A stretch of 64,000 nucleotides of DNA from Bog-756 sp963831535 (GCA_963831535.1 CAWHQP010000002.1:1-64000); one strand, 5' to 3'; positions 49,401 through 58,857 are shown, counted from the stretch's first letter. Notes: a model not told the origin generated them from the sequence alone. Program-made: numbers and translations.

Positions 49401-50930
49401 TCAGCTCCCGGCCCGGAGCTCGCGCTTGAGGACCTTGCCGGATGGGTTGCGCGGGAGGGCGTCGAGGAACGTGACCGCCTTGGGGATCTTGAAGCGGGCC
49501 AGCTGGGCTCGACAGTGGTCGAGCAGCTCGTCGGCCGTAGCCATCCCGTCCGGGCGCAGGACGACGAACGCCACCGGGACCTCACCCCATCGGTCATCGG
49601 GACGGCCCACCACGGCCACTTCGAGCACCGCGTCGTGCTCGTAGAGCACTCGTTCGATCTCGGAGCTGGCAATGTTCTCACCACCCGAGACGATCATGTC
49701 CTTGAACCGATCGACGATGTACAGATAGCCGTCGTCATCACGGACGCCGACGTCTCCGGTGTGGAACCAACCTCCGTCGAAGGCCGCAGCTGTGGCGTCG
49801 GGATCCTGCCAATAGCCCTTGAAGACCTTCGGGCCGCGCATGACGATCTCCCCGCGCTCCCCGGCCGGCACTGACGTCCCCTTCTCATCCCAGATGTCGA
49901 GCTCGAGATACAGGCAGGGACGGCCTACGCTTCCGAGCTTGCTGATCATGCTGTGACGATCGAGGAACGTGTCTCCGGACACCGTCTCGGTAAGACCATA
50001 GGCATCCGCGAACCAGGCGGACGGGAAGGTGCGCTGGAGCCGCTCGATGAGCGGAATCGGCATCTTCTCGCCACCGTTGATCACTACACGCACCGACGAC
50101 AGATCGCGCCCTTCGATGTCGGGCAGAGCCATGATGGCGCTGACCATGGCGGGAGCCAGCCATACGGTCGTCACCCGCGAACGCTCGAGCTCATCGACTA
50201 CCTCGCGTGCGTCGAAGGTCTGATGGATGATGACAGTCGCACCGGTGGCGATCAGCGAGGTCGTGGTGAGATCGAGCGCTCCGACGTGGTACATCGGGCC
50301 ACAGGCCAGGCCGAGATCGTCACCGGTGAAGCCGAATTCGATGATGTGGGCAAGGTTCTTCCACGCCAGGTTGGCATGGGTGATCATGACGCCCTTGGGT
50401 CGTCCCGTGGTACCCGACGTGTACATCAGGCGGTGAATGTCGTCAGGAGCCGCCGGCACGGGAGGGGACGCTTTCGGGTCGGCCCGCACGTCGGCGAGGG
50501 GCGTCCATCGGCCCACGGTCACTGACGACAGGAGGATCCGTACCAGGCCGTCATCAGTTTCGCCGGTGGCCTGATCGGCGAGTTCGACGTGAGGCTCGTC
50601 ACATACGAGGGCACGGGCCCCGGAGTGGTCAAGAATGAACCGCACCTCCGGTCCGGCCAGCCGCCAATTGATCGGCATGATGATGGCCCCGAGATAGTTG
50701 GCGGCGAAGACTGTCTCCAGAAACTCGGGGCAGTTGTACGAGAGGAGCGCTACGACATCGCCACGGCCCACACCGCGTTCGGCCAGGCCTCTGGCCAATG
50801 CCGCGGCTCGATCGGCCATCACTCCGTAGGTCGTGGTCTCCCCGCCGTACACCGTGAGTGCCTTCTCCGGCGTACGGCTGGCGTGGTGGGCCAGCACGGA
50901 GAACCAGTTGACGTCCGGCTGGATGGTCAT
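49401..50930 (-). CDS. Acyl-CoA synthetase (AMP-forming, FadD-like)
   Basis: 509 residues. ATP/AMP motif RLMYTSGTTGRPKGVMITHA, adenylate-binding VVINGGEKMP and YGLTETVSGDTF, hinge GYLYIVDRFKDMIVSGGENI and catalytic Lys in PRNPSGKVLKRELRAGS at the C-terminus. It activates a carboxylic acid to its CoA thioester, the entry step for beta-oxidation-like catabolism. The ATG at 50930 has GGAG 9 nt upstream; an ATG at 50951 is possible. Divergent from the tetR gene at the edge of the catabolic cluster. Confidence 0.9.
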   Translation of the reverse strand: MTIQPDVNWFSVLAHHASRTPEKALTVYGGETTTYGVMADRAAALARGLAERGVGRGDVVALLSYNCPEFLETVFAANYLGAIIMPINWRLAGPEVRFILDHSGARALVCDEPHVELADQATGETDDGLVRILLSSVTVGRWTPLADVRADPKASPPVPAAPDDIHRLMYTSGTTGRPKGVMITHANLAWKNLAHIIEFGFTGDDLGLACGPMYHVGALDLTTTSLIATGATVIIHQTFDAREVVDELERSRVTTVWLAPAMVSAIMALPDIEGRDLSSVRVVINGGEKMPIPLIERLQRTFPSAWFADAYGLTETVSGDTFLDRHSMISKLGSVGRPCLYLELDIWDEKGTSVPAGERGEIVMRGPKVFKGYWQDPDATAAAFDGGWFHTGDVGVRDDDGYLYIVDRFKDMIVSGGENIASSEIERVLYEHDAVLEVAVVGRPDDRWGEVPVAFVVLRPDGMATADELLDHCRAQLARFKIPKAVTFLDALPRNPSGKVLKRELRAGS

Positions 50931-51054
50931 GGTCGACAGCTCCGCGCCCATGGCCCGATGGGGTCCCCTCGGTCTTCGCTTCGTCGCATGATTGCCTCGT
51001 TCCCCGCTTCCCTCATCGACCGGGAGCCTCTCCGGTGGGTGGCCCGCAACCCGC

Positions 51055-51060
51055 TAACCT
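51055..51060 (+). promoter_or_regulatory. -10 element of the catabolic tetR gene
   Basis: TAACCT, nine nt before the ATG at 51070 with no ribosome binding site, another leaderless-type start. Confidence 0.4.
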
Positions 51061-51069
51061 CGCCTTCCA

Positions 51070-51702
51070 ATGGTAGAGACCGATGCGGCCGGCGATTCCC
51101 CCCGGCGGGCGAACTGGCAAGCGCGGCGCCAGGTGATCATCGACACGTCCGCGCCGGTCTTCGCCCGACACGGGTACCACGCAACCGGGATCATGGAGCT
51201 GTGTGCGGCCAACGACCTGGGCAAGGGTGCTCTCTACCACTACATCGGCTCCAAGGAAGAGCTCCTGGCCGCCATCCACGATCGGGTCATCGACGAGGTG
51301 ATGATCGGCGCCGACCGGGTGGCCGAGGCTGGCGGGTCCCCGTCGCGTCAGCTGGCCATGCTCGGCGAAGAGCTGCTCGACGTGATCCACCGCTACCCCG
51401 ATCATGTCTGGGTCTTCCTGCACGAATTCCCGGCGCTTACCGGCGAGCGGGCTGAACAGTTCCGCGAACGGCGGCGAGGGTACGAACGACGGGTCGAGGC
51501 AGTCCTGCAGGCCGGCGTCGACTCGGGAGAGTTCCGTGCCCTGGAGCCCAAACTGACCGCCATGGCTTGGCTCGGCATGCACAACTACACCTACCTGTGG
51601 CTGAAGGCGGGCGGTCGACTGTCGGCCCGCGACGTGGCCAAGCCGTTCGCCGACATCTTCATGCGGGGGATCTCCAGTCCGTCCGCCCCCGCCCTTGACT
51701 GA
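51070..51702 (+). CDS. TetR-family regulator of the catabolic cluster
   Basis: 210 residues. DNA-binding domain at 12-60 (WQARRQVIIDTSAPVFARHG, then YHATGIMELCAANDLGKGAL and YHYIGSKEELLAAI), C-terminal ligand domain with EFPALTGERAEQFRERRRGY and GMHNYTYLWLKAGGRLSARD, as in KstR/FadR-like actinobacterial regulators of acyl-CoA and ring catabolism. It is the only regulator in the cluster, so it is the best candidate for the operator with half-site TGTACCGACC found three times downstream. The ligand is probably a CoA thioester. Confidence 0.85.
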   Translation: MVETDAAGDSPRRANWQARRQVIIDTSAPVFARHGYHATGIMELCAANDLGKGALYHYIGSKEELLAAIHDRVIDEVMIGADRVAEAGGSPSRQLAMLGEELLDVIHRYPDHVWVFLHEFPALTGERAEQFRERRRGYERRVEAVLQAGVDSGEFRALEPKLTAMAWLGMHNYTYLWLKAGGRLSARDVAKPFADIFMRGISSPSAPALD

Positions 51703-51708
51703 CGTCGT

Positions 51709-52455
51709 TCACGGCGCTGAGTAGCCGCCGTCGACGACCATGGCTGATCCGGTGGTCCAGGCCGACGCCTCGCCAGCCAGATAGGCGTACGCACCGGCCA
51801 CGTCGGTGGCCGATCCGAGCCCCAACGGGTGACGTTCGGCCATGGTATCGAGGGCCTCCGCAGGCAGGTCGGTGTGAATCGCCGACAGAAACGTCCCCGG
51901 GCACACGCAGTTGACCCGGATGCCGTCCCGGGCGTACTCGACGGCAGCCACCTTGGCCAGCTGGATCACCGCCGCCTTGGTGGCGCAGTACGGTCCGGCA
52001 TGCGACCAGGCTGTCATGCCGGCGACCGATGCCGTCAGGACGATCGACCCCGATCCCTGGGGACGCATGACGGCGACGGCGGCGCGGATGCCGTTCACGG
52101 CGCCGAGCAAGTTGACCCGGAAGGCACGCTCCCAGTCCTCGGTGGCGAGATTGTGGATCCGCCCGTTCGGCGACAGGACACCGGCATTGCTGATGAGCAC
52201 ATCGAGCCGGCCGAAGCGCTCCACCGCCAGAGCCACCACCGACTGGACCTGGGTGAACTCGCTCACATCGGCCAGCGCCGTCTCCACCGACCCGTCGGTG
52301 GCGGGCAGACCGGCCACGGTCGCCTCGAGCGAGGAGGCACTGACGTCACTGAGCACGAGGTCGGTATCGGGTTCACCCGCGAGTCGCGCCGACACCGCCG
52401 CACCGAGGGCGCCGCCGGCTCCGGTGATGGCCACGACCCGTCGTGTCGGGGTCAT
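51709..52455 (-). CDS. Short-chain dehydrogenase/reductase
   Basis: 248 residues. NAD-binding VVAITGAGGALGAAVSARLA, acidic Asp in DVSASSLEA for NAD preference, SNAGV, catalytic Ser region LTASVAGMTAW and YCATKAAVIQLAKV (Tyr/Lys), C-terminus GSAMVVDGGYSAP. It oxidises or reduces an alcohol/ketone in the pathway. The start (MTPTRR) overlaps the preceding SDR gene by 4 bp (ATGA). Confidence 0.88.
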   Translation of the reverse strand: MTPTRRVVAITGAGGALGAAVSARLAGEPDTDLVLSDVSASSLEATVAGLPATDGSVETALADVSEFTQVQSVVALAVERFGRLDVLISNAGVLSPNGRIHNLATEDWERAFRVNLLGAVNGIRAAVAVMRPQGSGSIVLTASVAGMTAWSHAGPYCATKAAVIQLAKVAAVEYARDGIRVNCVCPGTFLSAIHTDLPAEALDTMAERHPLGLGSATDVAGAYAYLAGEASAWTTGSAMVVDGGYSAP

Positions 52456-53231
52456 ACCAGCAGGTATCCGCCATCGACGCTCAGCACCGTTCCGGTGATG
52501 AACGCGGAGGCGTCGGAGACGAGGAATTGGTAGGCGCCGGCCAGGTCGGCCGGTGCCCCCCACCGCCGTTGCGCGGTGTGCCCAGTGATGGTGTCCGAGA
52601 GTTCCGGACTGCTCATCCACGCCGCAGCCAGCGGGGACTCGAACCACCCCGGAGCGACGACGTTCACCGTGATCCCGGCGGGGGCCAGATCGAGGGCCAT
52701 GCCCTTGGCCATGCCCACCACACCGGCTTTCGATGCGCTGTAGGCCGTGAGCCCCTTCCGTGGCCGCTCGGCCAGGACCGAGCTGGTGAAGATCAGTCGT
52801 CCACCCTCCCCCATCACCCGGGAGGCGGCCCGGGCCCCGAGGAAGGCACCAGTGAGGTTCACCTCCAGGATCTGACGCCAGACCGAGGATTCGGTCCGAC
52901 GGGGCCCGGCCACGACCGGGGAGATTCCGGCGTTCCCGATCCACGCATCCAGGCCGCCCCACTCGGACACGGCGGTGTCGGCCACCTCCTCGTTGAAGTC
53001 CTCGTCGGTCACATCCCCGCTGAGCACCAGGGACGGTCCGGGAAGCGCCTCGGCCACCGCCTTCAGGTCTCGTTCGGTGCGGGCGACGAGCGCCACGGAG
53101 GCGCCGGCGTGCGAGAAGGCATGGGCGAGCAGGGCACCGAGGCCCCGGCTGCCACCGGTGATCACCACCCGCTTACCCGAGACCGTGCCGGGACTGGGGA
53201 AGGATTGGGGGATTTCGATTTCGTCGATCAT
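52452..53231 (-). CDS. Short-chain dehydrogenase/reductase
   Basis: 259 residues. TGGSRGLGALLAHAFSHAG cofactor loop followed by VALVARTERDLKAV with Arg for NADP preference, GNAGISPVV, FTSSVLAERPRKGLTAYSAS and KAGVVGMAKGMALDL with the Tyr-x-x-x-Lys pair, and TVLSVDGGYLLV. First gene of a minus-strand pair, divergent from the E1 gene, sharing operator site 1. GGGGAGA lies upstream of the ATG. Confidence 0.88.
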   Translation of the reverse strand: MIDEIEIPQSFPSPGTVSGKRVVITGGSRGLGALLAHAFSHAGASVALVARTERDLKAVAEALPGPSLVLSGDVTDEDFNEEVADTAVSEWGGLDAWIGNAGISPVVAGPRRTESSVWRQILEVNLTGAFLGARAASRVMGEGGRLIFTSSVLAERPRKGLTAYSASKAGVVGMAKGMALDLAPAGITVNVVAPGWFESPLAAAWMSSPELSDTITGHTAQRRWGAPADLAGAYQFLVSDASAFITGTVLSVDGGYLLV

Positions 53232-53245
53232 CGCTCTCCCCTTGT

Positions 53246-53265
53246 TGTACCGACCGACCGGTATA
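53246..53265. promoter_or_regulatory. Shared catabolic operator, site 1
   Basis: TGTACCGACC followed by GACCGGTATA, 20 bp between the divergent SDR and E1 genes. The right half differs from the ideal GGTCGGTACA at three positions. It overlaps TATACT (53262-53267), the -10 of the E1 gene, so binding would block both promoters. Confidence 0.65.
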
Positions 53266-53267
53266 CT
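53262..53267 (+). promoter_or_regulatory. -10 element of the E1 gene
   Basis: TATACT, nine nt before the GTG start at 53277, overlapping operator site 1. The message is probably leaderless. Confidence 0.5.
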
Positions 53268-53276
53268 ACACGACTC

Positions 53277-55268
53277 GTGACCCCCGACCCAGCCCCCCAG
53301 TCCTCATTCGCCCGGTCGGACCTGGTTGCCATGCACCGGCGGATGCTGCTCATCCGGGGATTCGAACAGCGGGTGTCCACCCTCTACCGGGACGGCGAGG
53401 TCCCCGGATTCGTGCACCTGTCCGTCGGCCAGGAGGCGACGGCCGTCGGCGCGTGCTGGCCCCTCCTCCCCGCCGACGTCATCACCTCCACCCACCGCGG
53501 CCACGGCCACTGTCTGGCCAAGGGGCTCGAGCCACGGGGTATGTTCGCCGAGTTGATGGGTAAGGACGAGGGCACCAACCGTGGTCGCGGGGGATCGATG
53601 CACATCGCCGACCCCGAGCTCGGGATCTTCGGGGCCAACGGGATCGTGGCCGCGGGACTCCCCATCGCCGTGGGTGCGGCCACGGCCGGGCGACTGCGCG
53701 GCGATGGCAGTGTCGCCGTGGCGTTCTTCGGCGATGGAGCCTCGGCGCAGGGTGCGTTCCACGAAGCGGTGAACCTCGCCGCCGTATGGGAGCTACCGGT
53801 GATCTTCTTCTGCGAGAACAACGGATATGCCGAGTTCTCCCCGGCATCGACCCAGCACGCCGCCTCGCTCCAGCAGCGCGCCGCCGGGTACGGCATCGAC
53901 TTCGTGGCGGTGGACGGTAACGACGTCGTGTCCACGGCATCGGTGATGTCTGAGGTGGTCGACCGAGCCCGGACTGGGCACGGTCCCACCGTGGTAGAGG
54001 CAGCGACCTACCGGTGGCACGGCCACTACGAGGGCGATCCACAGCGCTACCGGTCACCGGAAGAGCTGAGTGAGTGGGAGGCGCGGGATCCACTGCTCAT
54101 CCACGAGAGGCGGCTACGGGCCATCGGGGTGGGTGACGACGAGATCAAAGCCGTGGAGTCGTCGGTGGCCGACGAGCTCGACGAGGCGGTGGCGACCGCC
54201 CGCCGGCTGGCCAGCCCGCGGGCTGACTCGTTGGCCGACTTCGTCGTGCGGCCCCGGCCCGCGGTGGCGGAGCCACCACCCCCCCGGGCGGACGCGGCGG
54301 TCTTCCGCACCATGGACGCCATACACTCGGCCATCGAAGCCGAGCTCACGGTGGACGACCGAGTCTTCGTCGCCGGCATCGATGTCGGCGCCGGGGGAAA
54401 TGTCTTCGGACTCACCCGCGGACTGGCTGAGCAATTCCCGGGCAGAGTCCGCGACACGCCGATCTCCGAGACGGCGATCATCGGCCTCGGTGTGGGCGCG
54501 GCCATGGCCGGGATGCGCCCCGTCGTGGAGATGATGTATCTCGACTTCCTCGGGGTCTGTTTCGATCAGCTGCTCAACCAGGCGGCGAAGCTCCCGTTCA
54601 TGACCGGCGGTGCGGCCCAGATGGCGTTGACCGTGCGGACCCAGTTCGGCGCCGGGCGCTCCTCGGGTAGCCAGCATTCCCAGAGTCTGGAAGTCCTGTT
54701 GGCCCACATCCCGGGACTGAGTGTTGTCATGCCCTCGACCCCGGCCGACACCTACGGCCTGCTTCGTGCGGCGATTCAGGACCCCAATCCCGTCATCTTC
54801 ATCGAGAACCGTCTGCTCTACGGCATGAAGGGGCCGATGCCACCGTCCGACCACATCGTGCCGATCGGCAGATCTGTGGTCGTCCGGCCCGGGACCGATG
54901 TCACGGTGGTGTCGGTCTCCCGAATGGTCCACGAGGCGGTGGCCGCGGCAGACCTGTTGGTCGACGAGGGCGTCTCGGTGGAGGTGATCGACCTGAGAAC
55001 CGTGGCCCCCCTCGATGTCCAGCCGATCCTCGAATCGGTCCACAAGACGAGCCGGCTGCTCATCGCCCACGAGGCCGTGATCCCGTTCGGCATCGGAGCG
55101 GAGATCGCCGCAGTCGTCGGACGCGAGGGCTTCTGGGATCTCGACGCACCTATCGAGCGAGTCGGTGCGGCCGCCACTCCCCCGCCCTACGCCCCCGACC
55201 TCGAGCGGGCCTGGCTCCCGGACCGGACCACCATCGCCGAGCGCATCCGGCGCCTGGTTGCCGTCTGA
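53277..55268 (+). CDS. Fused 2-oxoacid dehydrogenase E1 (alpha + beta)
   Basis: 663 residues. Alpha half (about 1-320): MHRRMLLIRGFEQRVSTLYR, then GFVHLSVGQEATAVGACWPL and the thiamine-diphosphate motif FFGDGASAQGAFHEAVNLAA to FFCENNGYAEFS. Beta half (about 350-663): TPISETAIIGLGVGAAMAGM, PVVEMMYLDFLGVCFDQLLN and GSQHSQSLEVLLAHIPGLSV. In other bacteria these are two subunits; here they are one chain as in some acyloin or branched-chain enzymes. It decarboxylates a 2-oxoacid or acyloin and passes the acyl group to a lipoyl E2, which is not in the window. The frame is open upstream; the GTG at 53277 fits the -10. Confidence 0.85.
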   Translation: MTPDPAPQSSFARSDLVAMHRRMLLIRGFEQRVSTLYRDGEVPGFVHLSVGQEATAVGACWPLLPADVITSTHRGHGHCLAKGLEPRGMFAELMGKDEGTNRGRGGSMHIADPELGIFGANGIVAAGLPIAVGAATAGRLRGDGSVAVAFFGDGASAQGAFHEAVNLAAVWELPVIFFCENNGYAEFSPASTQHAASLQQRAAGYGIDFVAVDGNDVVSTASVMSEVVDRARTGHGPTVVEAATYRWHGHYEGDPQRYRSPEELSEWEARDPLLIHERRLRAIGVGDDEIKAVESSVADELDEAVATARRLASPRADSLADFVVRPRPAVAEPPPPRADAAVFRTMDAIHSAIEAELTVDDRVFVAGIDVGAGGNVFGLTRGLAEQFPGRVRDTPISETAIIGLGVGAAMAGMRPVVEMMYLDFLGVCFDQLLNQAAKLPFMTGGAAQMALTVRTQFGAGRSSGSQHSQSLEVLLAHIPGLSVVMPSTPADTYGLLRAAIQDPNPVIFIENRLLYGMKGPMPPSDHIVPIGRSVVVRPGTDVTVVSVSRMVHEAVAAADLLVDEGVSVEVIDLRTVAPLDVQPILESVHKTSRLLIAHEAVIPFGIGAEIAAVVGREGFWDLDAPIERVGAAATPPPYAPDLERAWLPDRTTIAERIRRLVAV

Positions 55269-55274
55269 CCGAAC

Positions 55275-56423
55275 TCAGCAGCCCAGCGCCCGGGCGATCA
55301 CCAGGTGTTGGATCTCGTTGGTTCCTTCACCGATCTCCAGCACCTTCGAGTCGCAGTAGAAGCGGGCCACCGGGGTCTCGAGCATGTACCCGAGACCCCC
55401 ATGGATCTGGACGGCCTCCGACGCGGCCCAGGTGGCCACCCGGCTGGCCTTCAGTTTGGCCATCGCCGCCTCCTTCAGAAACGGCCGGCCGGTGTCACGC
55501 AGGTACGCGGCACGGTAGGTCAACCACCGTGCGGCCTCGAGTTCGGTGGCGATGTCGGCCAGCTTGAACTGCACGGCCTGAAACGTAGAGATGGGCTGCC
55601 CGAACTGCACCCGTTCGTGGGCATAGGCGGTGGCCAGATCAAGGACCGCCTGGGTCAAGCTCAGCGACAGGGCGGCGATGGAGATACGGCCCACTTCCAG
55701 GGTGCGCAGGAACTGGCTCAGGCCCAGGTCCGGATCGCCGATGAGCTGATCATCGGGAATCCAGACATCATCGAAGTACAGCTCCCGGGTGTCGAGACCC
55801 CGCCATCCGATACCCCGCATCTTCGGCCCCATGGTGAAGCCGGCCGTGTCCTTCTCGACGACGAAGCTCCCGAATCTCGGCTTCCCACCCCCGGCCGGAT
55901 CGACTCGCGCCAGCAGGGTCACCCCGAACGACATATCCGTCCCCGCGTTCGAGATGAACGTCTTGCGCCCGTTGATCAGCCAGCCCCCCTCCCGACGCTC
56001 GGCCCGCGTGCTGATGCTACGGGCGTCGGAACCGGCACCGGGCTCGGTGAGCCCGAAGGCCCCCAACACCCGTCCCTCGGCCAGGGGCCGTAGCCAGCGC
56101 TCCCGCTGTTCGTCGTTCCCGAACAGGTACAGGGGTAACGAACCGATGGTCACGTGGGCCTGCCAAGCGGCGGCCACGGACTGGTCGGCCTGGCCGATCT
56201 GTTCCATGGCGGCGACGAAGCCGACCGTTGACATCCCGATCCCACCCCACTCCTCGGGGACGAGCATCCCGAGCAGCCCGAGCTGGCCCATCTCGCGGAG
56301 CAGATCCGTGGGACAGCGTGCCTCGTCCCAGGCCAGTGGGGCACGCCGTGCGATCTGTTCGTGCGCGAAGTCCCGGCAGAGACCGACCAGGTCCTGCTCC
56401 GATTCGCTGAGGGAGAGGTCCAT
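55275..56423 (-). CDS. Acyl-CoA dehydrogenase
   Basis: 382 residues, full length. FAD/acyl motifs VLGAFGLTEPGAGSDARSIS and NGRKTFISNAGTDMSFGVTL, YAHERVQFGQPISTFQAVQF, and the C-terminal EAVQIHGGLGYMLETPVARF followed by YCDSKVLEIGEGTNEIQHLV with the catalytic Glu region. It introduces an alpha,beta double bond in an acyl-CoA, passing electrons to ETF. It ends 7 bp from the end of the E1 gene (convergent) and follows an SDR gene by 40 bp in the minus-strand operon. Confidence 0.92.
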   Translation of the reverse strand: MDLSLSESEQDLVGLCRDFAHEQIARRAPLAWDEARCPTDLLREMGQLGLLGMLVPEEWGGIGMSTVGFVAAMEQIGQADQSVAAAWQAHVTIGSLPLYLFGNDEQRERWLRPLAEGRVLGAFGLTEPGAGSDARSISTRAERREGGWLINGRKTFISNAGTDMSFGVTLLARVDPAGGGKPRFGSFVVEKDTAGFTMGPKMRGIGWRGLDTRELYFDDVWIPDDQLIGDPDLGLSQFLRTLEVGRISIAALSLSLTQAVLDLATAYAHERVQFGQPISTFQAVQFKLADIATELEAARWLTYRAAYLRDTGRPFLKEAAMAKLKASRVATWAASEAVQIHGGLGYMLETPVARFYCDSKVLEIGEGTNEIQHLVIARALGC

Positions 56424-56463
56424 GCCGCCCTACCTGGTCCGGTGATGGTGTGGATGTGGGTGG

Positions 56464-57411
56464 CTAGCCGGCATCCGGATCCTCACCCACCGGACCGAGG
56501 TGGGACATGAACGCCGATGACCAGGCCATGAGGTCGGCGGGGATGTAGTAGCCATTCGTGTCGTTGATGGTCGTCCAGTGCTCGGCGACGTCCTCGATGG
56601 TCGGCTGCGGCGTCGGGTGCACGTAACCCTCGGTCGAGGCGATGAACAGGCGTGCGAACCGTCCGAAGCCGGCGGCATAGATCTCGCCGCTCACCGGGCA
56701 GTCCTCGTGGGCCAGGAACGCGGCCATGGGAGCGACGAGGTCAGGGGCCATCCGCTCGGATCCTGCGCCGCCGCCGGTGGCATCCGCTCCGGCGGCGGGC
56801 TGGCCGGCCATCCGGGTGAACGCCGCCGGGGCGATGAGGTTGACCTTGATCCCGTGGGCGGCACCGGCGGTGGTGAGACTGCGGGTGAGCCCGATCACTG
56901 CGCCCTTGGCCGTGGCGTAGGAGAGGTTCTGGGGCAGACCGAACAGTCCGGAGGAGGTGGTCATGACGATGCGGCCGTATCCCTGGTCGACCATATGGGG
57001 CCATGCGGCCCGGGTGGTGTTGAACGACCCGGTCACGTGGACGGCGAGGTGACTGGCCAGGTTCTCCACGTCGGCGTCGGGGAGTCCGGCCCACCTGATG
57101 ATGCCGGCGTTGTTGATCAGGATGTCGACACGCCCGTACTGCTCCACGGCGGTGGCGATGAGCGACTGGGCGCCCTCGGGGGTGGACACATCGCTGCCGT
57201 CGGCGACAGCCGTCCCCCCCGACCCGACGATGGCCGTGGCCACGCCGGATGCCACGTCGGCATCCGCCCCCGTACCGTCCATCGACCCGCCCAGGTCGTT
57301 GACGACGACCCGGGCACCCCGGGCGGCGAGCAACTGGACGTAGGCCCTGCCCATCCCCCGTCCCGCGCCGGTGACGACCGCCACCCGACCCTCGAAGCTG
57401 TGCTCACTCAC
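56464..57411 (-). CDS. Short-chain dehydrogenase (HSD17B4-like)
   Basis: 315 residues, longer than classic SDRs. VAVVTGAGRGMGRAYVQLLA and the ARVVVNDLGGSMDG loop (typical of the multifunctional-enzyme/17-beta-HSD4 dehydrogenase group), LINNAGI, TTSSGLFGLPQNLSYATAKG with catalytic Ser, Tyr and Lys, and an extra C-terminal 80 residues. It may oxidise a beta-hydroxyacyl-CoA or a ring alcohol. It lies in the amidohydrolase-SDR-acyl-CoA dehydrogenase unit on the minus strand. Confidence 0.87.
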   Translation of the reverse strand: MSEHSFEGRVAVVTGAGRGMGRAYVQLLAARGARVVVNDLGGSMDGTGADADVASGVATAIVGSGGTAVADGSDVSTPEGAQSLIATAVEQYGRVDILINNAGIIRWAGLPDADVENLASHLAVHVTGSFNTTRAAWPHMVDQGYGRIVMTTSSGLFGLPQNLSYATAKGAVIGLTRSLTTAGAAHGIKVNLIAPAAFTRMAGQPAAGADATGGGAGSERMAPDLVAPMAAFLAHEDCPVSGEIYAAGFGRFARLFIASTEGYVHPTPQPTIEDVAEHWTTINDTNGYYIPADLMAWSSAFMSHLGPVGEDPDAG

Positions 57412-57518
57412 TGCAGCATCGTCTCCAGTCGGCTCAGGTTCAGGAGTTGCTGCAGCATCTCACCATGGACGGTCACGGGCCGGATCGAGTCGTCGTGCGT
57501 GGGCCCGAGGGATCGGGC

Positions 57519-58778
57519 CTAGGACCGTTGCGCCACTGCGGGAACCGGAGCGCTGTAGCCGAGAAGTCCACCGAGGGTGCCGCCCACCATGGCCGCCTTC
57601 TCATCGGCCGGCACACCCGCGAACAGCTTGTCCATGAGCTCCCGGCTACCGCGGAACGTGCCTTCGGCGTGCGGGTAGTCATTGCCCCACACGATCGTCG
57701 ACAGTCCGGTGATGTGGCGACAGGCGACGGCCACCGGATCGTCCTGGAACGAGACGTGGAACTGGCGCCGGACGTACTCGCTGGGCATCAGCGGGTACGG
57801 CCACTTTTCGTTCAGCTTGAAGAGCTGGGCCATGCTGCTCTGCTCGGCGGCGGGGAGGGAGTCGTCCCAGACCCCCAGCCACCAGTCGGGGTCCTGGCCG
57901 ATCCCGGTGACCCAGCACTTGTCCATACTGCCGACCAGTGAACCGAGCCAGTGCGCGTTGAACTCGATCAGGGCGAAGTGGAGGTCGGGGTAGCGCTCGG
58001 GCACGCCACCACCGATGAGCTGGCAGATCACCTGCTGGGGGACGATGGTGCTGTAGATCGCCTGGGTGACCATCCGCTTCGAGGCCGACTTCTCGGTCAC
58101 CGGTTGGTTGACCTGGGCGGCGTTCTCCATGACCACTTTGAGGGTGACCGCTTCGGGGTCGTTGACCTTGACCCCGCCCGTCTGGGTGTGGATGAACACG
58201 TGGACGCCGTTGGTCTGGGCCGCCGCCCATACGGGGTCGAACTCCCGTGAGTAGTAGGGCTGGGGCGGGGTCGCCGGCAGGAGGACGGCACGAAAGCCGG
58301 CGGCAGCCACGCGCTCGATCTCGGCCACCGCATCCGGGATGTCGGTGAGGGGGATGGGAGCGGTCGGGGCCAGACGAGAGAAGTACGGGGAGAACCGTTC
58401 GACGACGTAGTCGTTGTACACGCGGGCATGGGCGATGGACAGCTCGTGGTCGTCGGAGTACAGGCCGAATAGCGAGAGGTTCGGATGCATGACCCCGACG
58501 TCCACCCCGTCGAAGTCGAGGTCCTCGATGATCATGTCGGGGTCCCCTTCGGGCATCCGCCCCCCGGTCTGCCGGTAGCGGGAGATGGTCCACCCCTCGA
58601 ACCCGGGTGTGTGCAGCCGCCGGAAGATCCGGGCGCCGCCCTCGACGAGCGGCTCGATCTCGAAGTCGTCCTCCCACACACCCCGGTCCCGCAGGTGCTT
58701 GGGCAGTCGGGTGGTGAAGAGGTCGGTGGGCTCGAGGATGTGCCCGTCAGCGGACACGACGAGTTGGTTCTCTGCCAT
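57519..58778 (-). CDS. Amidohydrolase-family (metal-dependent hydrolase/decarboxylase) protein
   Basis: 419 residues of the amidohydrolase_2/ACMSD-like group. VVSADGHILEPTDLFTTRLP carries the D-x-H metal motif, NAHWLGS replaces the usual strand-5 His region, and the WGNDYPHAEGTF near the C-terminus has the final catalytic Asp. Related enzymes cleave C-C bonds or decarboxylate ring-cleavage products. First gene of the minus-strand operon behind operator site 2; GGAAGG precedes the ATG by 9 nt. Substrate unknown. Confidence 0.88.
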   Translation of the reverse strand: MAENQLVVSADGHILEPTDLFTTRLPKHLRDRGVWEDDFEIEPLVEGGARIFRRLHTPGFEGWTISRYRQTGGRMPEGDPDMIIEDLDFDGVDVGVMHPNLSLFGLYSDDHELSIAHARVYNDYVVERFSPYFSRLAPTAPIPLTDIPDAVAEIERVAAAGFRAVLLPATPPQPYYSREFDPVWAAAQTNGVHVFIHTQTGGVKVNDPEAVTLKVVMENAAQVNQPVTEKSASKRMVTQAIYSTIVPQQVICQLIGGGVPERYPDLHFALIEFNAHWLGSLVGSMDKCWVTGIGQDPDWWLGVWDDSLPAAEQSSMAQLFKLNEKWPYPLMPSEYVRRQFHVSFQDDPVAVACRHITGLSTIVWGNDYPHAEGTFRGSRELMDKLFAGVPADEKAAMVGGTLGGLLGYSAPVPAVAQRS

Positions 58779-58857
58779 GGTTGTGACCTTCCTGCGCTGG
58801 GACGCAAGATCTCGATGACCGAGCGGGAGCGCACGCGGTACCCTGCGCCCAGGAGTG

